Shown: positions 1 through 5,094 of the stretch, piece after piece
Numbering within the stretch: the first letter of the stretch is position 1
Layout of the letters: every line of letters starts with the position of its first letter
Source: DASPXY01 sp038227745
GTDB taxonomy: Bacteria > Planctomycetota > Planctomycetia > Gemmatales > Gemmataceae
Assembly: GCA_038227745.1 (NCBI GenBank)
Contig: JBBRPS010000727.1
Coordinates: forward strand, 1 to 5,094
Direction: 5' to 3'
Length of the DNA: 5,094 bases
Notes under the pieces: generated by a model
Seen by the model: only the letters and a program-made list of their open reading frames with translations
What the model was told of the DNA's origin: nothing
Databases searched by the model: none
Position numbers and translations under genes: made by a program

Positions 1-1092
1 GGGGGAGAGGGCCACGCCGTGGAGGGTGCTCGTGTGCCCCGGGAAGCGGCGGATCTCCGTCCCGGCCTCGACGTCCCACAGCCGCAGCGTGGCGTCCGAA
101 GCCCCGGAGAGTGCGTGGCGGCCATCCGAGGAGCAGGCCAGGCCGTGGACCCCGTCCTTGTGGCCCTGCAGGCTGCGGAGCAACTGCCCCGTGCCCACGC
201 TCCACACGCGGACGACGCCGTCATAGCTGCCCGTGAGCGCCCGCTGACCGTCGGGGGAGAAGGCGAGCGCGCGGACGGCGCTCCTCTGCCGGGCGAAGCG
301 CCGCAGGTCGCGGCCTGTCTCCATGTCCCACAACCGCAGCGCCCCGTCCGCGGAGGCCGCGAGGAGCAGCCGGCCGTCCGGCGACAGGGCGATTGCCAGG
401 ACCCAGCCCTCGTGGGCGAAGCGGCGCAGCTCCTGGCCGGTTTCGAGGTCCCACAGCCGGATGGTGTGGTCGGCGCTGCCGGAGAGGGCCTGTTTGCCGT
501 CGCCCCGAAAGGCGACCGCAAAGACCCCCGCGCTGTGGCCCTCCAGGCGGCGCAGCTCCCGGCCGGAGGCGAGATCCCACAACCGGACGGCCCGGTCCCG
601 GTCCCCGCCCAGGGCCGCCCCTGAGAGCAGTTGGCGGCCGTCGGGGGAGACCGCCAGGGCCATGACCCCCTCGGTGTGCCCCACGAAGCGCCGGACCTCC
701 TCCCCCATCCTGGGAGCTGCGGGGCCCGGCCCTGGCGGCGGCTGCGGTGAGGGCTGCCCGCGCCAGCGGACCAGGGCCAGCGCCCCGGCCACCAGGGCCA
801 CGGCCGCCAGGGCCAGGACGACGGCGACCCGGCGGCGCCGGGATGGTGCCCCGGGGGCCTGCTTGCCGAGGCGCCGGAACAGTTCGAGTTTGCGCTCGAC
901 CGCGCGCACGGCGCGGCCGGAACGCGCGGCGATGTCCGCGGCGGTGTAGCCCTGGAGTGCCAGCCGGGCGAGTTCGCGCTGCTCGCCCTGGAGGGCGCGC
1001 AGGAGGTGCTCGCGCTCCGCCCGCGTCAGGGAGAGGGGGGCGGTCACGAGGCCGCCCGGCAGCCGGGTGGTGTCGGACCCCGCCTGAGCCAT
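1..1092 (-). CDS. HTH-transmembrane-WD40 repeat protein, 3' end outside the window
   Basis: The 364 visible residues divide into three parts. Residues about 21-75 resemble region 4 of ECF-type sigma factors, with a helix-turn-helix around LQGYTAADIAARSGRAVRAV followed by ERKLELFRRL. Residues about 85-108 are an arginine cluster (RRRR) and a long hydrophobic stretch, so a single membrane span with the N terminus probably cytoplasmic. A proline-rich linker (about 113-127) leads into WD40 repeats from about residue 132. Repeats end in RLWDL, RLWDL, RLWDM, RVWSV and RLWDV, with SPDG or similar turns; a sixth begins at the window edge. The ATG at 1090-1092 is the only usual start downstream of the in-frame stop at 1153-1155; its ribosome binding site is weak. 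WD40 propellers are protein-interaction scaffolds. A membrane-anchored regulator or signalling scaffold is my inference. There is no sigma region 2, so it should not work as a normal sigma factor. It is divergent from trpB. Confidence 0.88.
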   Translation of the reverse strand, partial: MAQAGSDTTRLPGGLVTAPLSLTRAEREHLLRALQGEQRELARLALQGYTAADIAARSGRAVRAVERKLELFRRLGKQAPGAPSRRRRVAVVLALAAVALVAGALALVRWRGQPSPQPPPGPGPAAPRMGEEVRRFVGHTEGVMALAVSPDGRQLLSGAALGGDRDRAVRLWDLASGRELRRLEGHSAGVFAVAFRGDGKQALSGSADHTIRLWDLETGQELRRFAHEGWVLAIALSPDGRLLLAASADGALRLWDMETGRDLRRFARQRSAVRALAFSPDGQRALTGSYDGVVRVWSVGTGQLLRSLQGHKDGVHGLACSSDGRHALSGASDATLRLWDVEAGTEIRRFPGHTSTLHGVALSP

Positions 1093-1286
1093 TGCTTGAT
1101 CCGTCGGCAGCTGGAGGGAAGGAGCGAGGCCCCGCGAGCGCCCGCAGACCCTTCAGATCTTGATTCTACGCCCGCGGGGGGCCGCCGCCACCGGCTCTCG
1201 TCGCCGTCCTGCGCTTCGCGCAAATCGAAATCTACATCGCGTCCTACGAGATCCGCCGGCTGTAGGGGGTCGGCGCTGCCCGGCGC

Positions 1287-1315
1287 TTGACTGCCGGGGC
1301 GCGTTTCGCCACAAC
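1287..1315 (+). promoter_or_regulatory. Possible sigma-70-type promoter for trpB
   Basis: TTGACT at 1287-1292 matches five of six bases of the TTGACA -35 consensus. With a 17-base spacer, CACAAC at 1310-1315 is a poor -10, matching only three positions; other -10 choices nearby (AACGAT, GATAGA) have worse spacing. The place is right for transcription of trpB, leaving a leader of roughly 60 nt that would include the palindrome at 1334-1355. Inferred from motif and position only. Confidence 0.3.
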
Positions 1316-1333
1316 GATAGAGAGACGCGATCC

Positions 1334-1355
1334 GGCCGTGGGCGCGCCCACGGCC
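1334..1355. repeat. Perfect 22-nt palindrome in the trpB leader
   Basis: Bases 1334-1344 (GGCCGTGGGCG) are the exact reverse complement of 1345-1355. In RNA this would fold as a 9-bp GC stem (GGCCGTGGG/CCCACGGCC) capped by CGCG. It ends 26 nt before the trpB ATG and is not followed by a T tract, so it does not look like an intrinsic terminator. It could be an operator for a dimeric protein, a leader hairpin, or a dispersed intergenic repeat. Its CCGTGGG/CCCACGG arms recur, in the opposite order, in the hairpin after trpA. Confidence 0.7.
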
Positions 1356-1381
1356 ACCCTCCTGACTGCGTGGAAGAAACG

Positions 1382-2587
<1,206 letters not shown>

Positions 2588-2657
2588 CGTTTAGCCGCGG
2601 TTCGCAGAACCGCGCTCGGGATGTCCCGAGCGCGGTTCTGCGAACCGCAGCTAAACG
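2588..2657. repeat. 70-nt near-perfect palindrome in the trpB-trpA gap
   Basis: The left arm (2588-2621, starting CGTTTAGC) and the right arm (2624-2657, ending GCTAAACG) are reverse complements over 34 positions with one mismatch (2595/2596 region: C2596 opposite A2649) and a 2-nt spacer, TG. It starts directly after the trpB stop codon. The arms contain smaller palindromes, so a cloverleaf is also possible: outer stem 2588-2595/2650-2657, hairpins at 2596-2614, 2615-2630 and 2632-2648. The T-poor 3' side argues against a simple intrinsic terminator. The form suggests a REP- or MITE-like dispersed repeat. In RNA, the long hairpin could stabilise the trpB 3' end, invite RNase III cleavage, or lower trpA expression relative to trpB. 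All functional readings are inference. Confidence 0.85.
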
Positions 2658-2670
2658 AGACGCGATTCCC

Positions 2671-3492
2671 ATGAACCTCATCGACGCACAGTTTCAGCGA
2701 CTCCGCTCCCAGAATCGCAAGGCGTTCATCCCGTTCGTGACGGCCGGCGACCCCGACCTCGACGCCACCGCGGCGGTGGTCGGCGAACTGGCCCGGCGCG
2801 GCGCCGGCCTGATCGAGCTCGGCTTCCCCTACAGCGACCCCATCGCCGACGGCAGCGTCATCCAGGCGTCTTACACGCGCGCCCTGGACCGCGGCATCCG
2901 CACCGCCGACATCTTCGCCTGTGCGCGCCGCGTGGTTGACGGCGTCCTCGCCCCGCGCGGCATCCCGCTCGTCGCCATGGTGTCGTACAGCCTCGTCTAC
3001 CACCGCGGCCCCGACGCCTTCCTCGCGCGGGCGTCGGAAGCGGGCTTCAGCGGCGCCATCGTCCCCGACCTGCCCGTCGAGGAGGCGGAGGACCTCGCCC
3101 GCCTCGCCGCCGCCCGCGACTTCAAGCTGATCCAACTCGTCACGCCAACCACGCCGCGCGAACGGGCCGTCCGCATCGCCCGCGCCTCGACCGGCTTCCT
3201 CTACTGTGTCAGCGTCACCGGCATCACCGGCGAGCGCGACCGCCTGCCCGACGAGCTCCTCGACCAACTCCGCTGGCTGCGCGGCCAGACCGACCTGCCG
3301 CTGTGTGTCGGCTTCGGCGTCAGCCGCCCCGAGCACGTCCAGATGCTGCGCGAGGCGGTCGATGGCGTCATCGTCGGCAGCGCCCTGGTGCGCCGCCTGG
3401 AGCAGGGGGCCGCGCGGCCGCTGCCCGAGGTCGTCAAGGGAGTCGGCGACCTGGCCCAGTCCCTGGCCGACGCGCTCAACCCACCCGCGTGA
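2671..3492 (+). CDS. trpA: Tryptophan synthase alpha chain TrpA
   Basis: This 273-residue TIM-barrel subunit cleaves indole-3-glycerol phosphate to indole and glyceraldehyde 3-phosphate; the indole passes by tunnel to TrpB. FIPFVTAGDPD (19-29) is the usual first strand. IELGFPYSDPIADG (48-61) holds the catalytic pair E49 and D60, at the same numbers as in the Salmonella enzyme. VPDLP follows at 131-135, VTGITG (182-187) is the flexible active-site loop region, and GFGVS (214-218) with GS at 236-237 forms the phosphate-binding part. The segment MVSYSLVYHRG (103-113) lacks the NP found in many TrpA proteins, probably lineage variation. The start at 2671 gives a normal N terminus. There is no strong Shine-Dalgarno sequence; GAGACG at 2657-2662 is the best available. 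It lies 13 nt after the long palindrome, so translation may depend on that structure. Confidence 0.98.
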   Translation: MNLIDAQFQRLRSQNRKAFIPFVTAGDPDLDATAAVVGELARRGAGLIELGFPYSDPIADGSVIQASYTRALDRGIRTADIFACARRVVDGVLAPRGIPLVAMVSYSLVYHRGPDAFLARASEAGFSGAIVPDLPVEEAEDLARLAAARDFKLIQLVTPTTPRERAVRIARASTGFLYCVSVTGITGERDRLPDELLDQLRWLRGQTDLPLCVGFGVSRPEHVQMLREAVDGVIVGSALVRRLEQGAARPLPEVVKGVGDLAQSLADALNPPA

Positions 3493-3493
3493 A

Positions 3494-3516
3494 CCCACGG
3501 GGTGGCCACCCGTGGG
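3494..3516. repeat. Intergenic hairpin after trpA
   Basis: CCCACGGG (3494-3501) and CCCGTGGG (3509-3516) form an 8-bp stem with the loop GTGGCCA. It begins one base after the trpA stop codon and ends four bases before the next gene's Shine-Dalgarno sequence. No T run follows, so it is not a typical intrinsic terminator, though it could still affect mRNA stability or readthrough. Its CCCACGG/CCGTGGG arms also occur, swapped, in the palindrome ahead of trpB. Confidence 0.7.
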
Positions 3517-3520
3517 CCTG

Positions 3521-3526
3521 AAGGAG
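3521..3526 (+). promoter_or_regulatory. Shine-Dalgarno sequence fixing the start of the exported-protein gene
   Basis: AAGGAG lies eight bases before the ATG at 3535. This favours that ATG over the in-frame GTG at 3502, which sits inside the hairpin loop. The ATG start also places a clean signal peptide at the very N terminus. Confidence 0.75.
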
Positions 3527-3534
3527 TTCTCCTC

Positions 3535-4521
3535 ATGCGACGCCTCGTTGCCGCCCTGTCCTTCCTTGCCCTGCCGTTCCTGTCGGCGCCGGCCGGCGCG
3601 GATGGCTCCGACGACATCCGCGTACAGGAGACCGACGAGTACGTGCAGATCGACACCGACGTCCTGCAGGCGCGCGTCCGCAAGAAGGGTTACGTCAGCG
3701 GCATCGCCGCGGGCACTTTGCTCGACCGCAAGACAGGGGCACGCGACGCCGGCTTCGGCCTGCACATCATGGATTTCCTCATGGCGCCGGGCTGGCGCGA
3801 CGACGGCTACCCGCGCGACAAGATGCTCCACGGCAATTTGCCGAAGCACTACGTCGAGGGGCCGCAGATCTGCACGCAGGCGAAGCGCCTCATGCCCGAG
3901 GTGGTCCGCGGCAAGGGCTTCGTCGCCGTCCGCCTGCGCTACCGCTTCACCCAGCCGGGCAAGGGCTTCAAGGCCGGCTCGCTCTGGGAGCAGACGCTCG
4001 TCTTCCAGCCCGGCGCCCGCTACGTCCTCAGCAGCGAGCGCATCACCAGCGTCAACGACGTGGACGACCTGTTTTATCGCATCGACATGCCCGGCCACAT
4101 CCGCCACAAAGGCGACGACACCTTCGCGCAGGTCTACCTCAGCTACCACGGCACGGTCCCGGCGTCAGCGTTCGCGAAGGACTTCGCCCCGGACGCGAAG
4201 TTCCTCTACCAGCGGCGCGCGGGCAAGGTGCCGCAGCGCATGATCCGCGCCTACCAGGTCAAGGTGGACGGCAAGCCTGGGCCGTGGCTGGCGGGCATGA
4301 CGCTCGACCCGGCCGCGGTGTCCGAGGCGTGGTGCCACGAGCGCGGCTACGTCTGCTTCATTGAGGAACTGCACGGCAAGCGCGTCAAGGCGGGCGAGAG
4401 CTTCGGCGCCGCCTACGTGGTGGGCTGGTTCGACGATGTCGCCGACATGGAGCGCACCTATGACCGTTACCGCGGCAAGAGCGCGATCGTCCTCGAAGAC
4501 GGGAAGTTCCGGCTGGAGTAA
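3535..4521 (+). CDS. Predicted exported protein of unknown function
   Basis: I do not recognise this 328-residue protein. Residues 1-22 form a Sec-type signal peptide: MRR, a hydrophobic core (LVAALSFLALPFL), then SAPAGA with likely signal peptidase I cleavage before D23. There is no lipobox, so it is probably periplasmic or secreted. The mature part has no further membrane span and alternates short beta-like stretches with charged turns, for example YVQIDTDVLQARVRK (36-50), FVAVRLRYRF (129-138) and WEQTLVFQPGARYVLSSERI (151-170). This resembles an all-beta sandwich such as the galactose-mutarotase-like fold of some carbohydrate-active proteins, but that is a weak impression. Aromatic and acidic residues are plentiful (DFLMAPGWRDDGY 80-92; YVVGWFDDVADMERTYDRYRG 294-314), and C113, C267 and C274 are present. 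It starts 42 bp after trpA and may be co-transcribed, though an exported product has no evident role in tryptophan synthesis. A putative group II intron begins 18 nt after its stop. Confidence 0.9.
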   Translation: MRRLVAALSFLALPFLSAPAGADGSDDIRVQETDEYVQIDTDVLQARVRKKGYVSGIAAGTLLDRKTGARDAGFGLHIMDFLMAPGWRDDGYPRDKMLHGNLPKHYVEGPQICTQAKRLMPEVVRGKGFVAVRLRYRFTQPGKGFKAGSLWEQTLVFQPGARYVLSSERITSVNDVDDLFYRIDMPGHIRHKGDDTFAQVYLSYHGTVPASAFAKDFAPDAKFLYQRRAGKVPQRMIRAYQVKVDGKPGPWLAGMTLDPAAVSEAWCHERGYVCFIEELHGKRVKAGESFGAAYVVGWFDDVADMERTYDRYRGKSAIVLEDGKFRLE

Positions 4522-4525
4522 CCTG

Positions 4526-4539
4526 GAGGCTCAGATGTC
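4526..4539 (+). other. Probable intron-binding site (IBS2 and IBS1) of the 5' exon
   Basis: The bases just before the proposed intron start contain GAGGCTCA (4526-4533), the exact reverse complement of TGAGCCTC at 4774-4781 inside the intron, in the position expected for IBS2. The adjacent GATGTC (4534-4539) would be IBS1. Its partner is less clear: GACTT at 4840-4844, in the loop of a 5-bp hairpin (GCCCC 4835-4839, GGGGC 4850-4854), pairs with only four of five bases. Confidence 0.55.
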
Positions 4540-5094
4540 GTGCGTGGCTTCCGCTCCGACGCCAACGCCGACGGCCCCGGCGAAACGAAAAAGGGATTGC
4601 GCCAAGTAAGCTTGGGAAAGGGGGATGAGACATACTCTGAAACCTTTTGTAGAAACCCTGTGGGCAACCAACCCCACCCGGGAGAGCCTAACCCGCACCC
4701 GGAAGCGCGTCTTGCGTGGGTCGGGGCAACCCTCCCCACGAAGCGTGGACAGCGCGCTTCAAAGCCCGGCCATTGAGCCTCGAAAGTCGCAATGCCGGAG
4801 CCTTCGCCGTTCCCTTAGCGGGGGCCATGTGGCCGCCCCGACTTGGTGAGGGGCGTGCCATCCGACCGGGGTCGAAGACCCGGGCGAAGAAGCACTCGGG
4901 GTTTCCCAGGAACTTGGGAGGCCCTGCCGACCTCCCGGCGCATCATTCCCGGTCGTGGGGACCGGGTGACGAACCCCAGGCCCGTGGTCGGGCGACCTGG
5001 ACCAACGGGAGCGAACCGACAGGCGCAGCACCGGGTATCGCCGCACGAAGGCAACCGAGTTCGGCGAGAGGGGTCCAGGGCGTCGCACACCCCC
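4540..5094 (+). mobile_element. Group II intron, 5' ribozyme portion, continuing past the window
   Basis: The proposed boundary is GTGCG at 4540, matching the bacterial GUGYG 5' splice consensus. The 555 bases that follow lack a convincing reading frame and are full of short stems, including CCGG/CATTG paired with CAATG/CCGG (4766-4775 with 4790-4798, 14-nt loop), GCCCC/GGGGC (4835-4854), CCCGGTC/GACCGGG (4948-4966) and GCCCG/CGGGC (about 4980-4993). The overall pattern, with GAAACC and GTAGAAACC near 4639-4656 and a CATTG...CAATG loop, resembles domain I of bacterial group II introns as I remember them. The loop AGCCTC (4776-4781) is complementary to the upstream exon, as EBS2 should be. Such introns usually carry a reverse transcriptase gene in domain IV after roughly 500-600 nt of ribozyme, so it would start just beyond the window. 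Domains V and VI are not visible. Whether the element is intact cannot be judged. Confidence 0.75.

Larger units (their letters stand above)
1093..1381. other. Divergent intergenic region between the WD40 gene and trpB
   Basis: About 290 bp separate the two divergent starts. The stretch holds a possible trpB promoter (1287-1315), a perfect palindrome in the trpB leader (1334-1355), and a slightly AT-richer patch near 1219-1236. On the minus strand, TAGAAT (complement of 1163-1168) could be a -10 element for the WD40 gene, but no good -35 sits 16-18 bases upstream. I see no tryptophan-rich leader peptide, T-box or RNA gene. Open frames crossing this region lack family similarity and look like GC-rich background. 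Confidence 0.6.

Noticed and set aside
1157..1266. Short plus-strand frame ending ...IEIYIASYEIRRL before a stop at about 1264
   Set aside because: It looks locally protein-like but has no start codon with a ribosome binding site and is only about 34 codons between stops.
1160..1381. A 74-residue N-terminal extension of TrpB
   Set aside because: The frame is open but the extension is arginine-rich and unlike TrpB, and it crosses the promoter candidate and leader palindrome. The ATG at 1382 gives the normal family N terminus.
2588..2670. Intrinsic terminator between trpB and trpA
   Set aside because: The stem is very strong, but no run of T follows it and trpA, which needs to be expressed with trpB, begins 13 nt later.
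3502..3534. Upstream GTG start for the exported protein
   Set aside because: It lies in the loop of the hairpin after trpA, has no Shine-Dalgarno sequence, and would put 11 residues before a typical signal peptide.
4628..4633. GACATA as a possible EBS1 pairing with the 5' exon GATGTC
   Set aside because: Five bases match, but it precedes the EBS2 stem and seems part of a segment common to such introns, which is the wrong place for EBS1.
4540..5090. Small open frames on both strands in the right-hand region (up to 109 codons)
   Set aside because: None has a good ribosome binding site or recognisable protein pattern, they overlap one another, and the region reads better as structured intron RNA.

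Overview
This GC-rich window looks like bacterial chromosome from a planctomycete, probably a Gemmata-type lineage. I infer this from the base composition, a membrane protein that joins a sigma-region-4-like helix-turn-helix to WD40 repeats, and palindromes in every intergenic gap. No rRNA, tRNA or CRISPR array is visible.

Layout. Positions 1-1092 (minus strand) hold the first 364 residues of the HTH / transmembrane / WD40 protein, whose 3' end lies beyond the left edge. A gap of about 290 bp follows, with weak promoter candidates on both strands and a perfect 22-nt palindrome in the trpB leader. Then come three co-directional plus-strand genes: trpB (1382-2587), trpA (2671-3492) and a gene for an unrecognised exported protein (3535-4521). 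A 70-nt near-perfect palindrome fills most of the trpB-trpA gap, and a shorter hairpin fills much of the gap after trpA.

From about 4540 to the right edge there is no convincing protein gene. This stretch starts with GTGCG, is rich in short hairpins, and contains a stem-loop whose loop is complementary to the sequence just upstream of GTGCG. I read it as the 5' ribozyme part (domain I onward) of a group II intron inserted 18 nt after the third gene's stop codon. Any intron-encoded reverse transcriptase, and domains V and VI, would lie beyond the window.

Function. TrpB and TrpA form tryptophan synthase, the last step of tryptophan biosynthesis, and all key catalytic residues are present. The other trp genes are not in the window, so trpBA may stand as a separate unit. 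The third gene may be co-transcribed, but nothing in its sequence ties it to tryptophan. The palindromes are the main unexplained non-coding signal.
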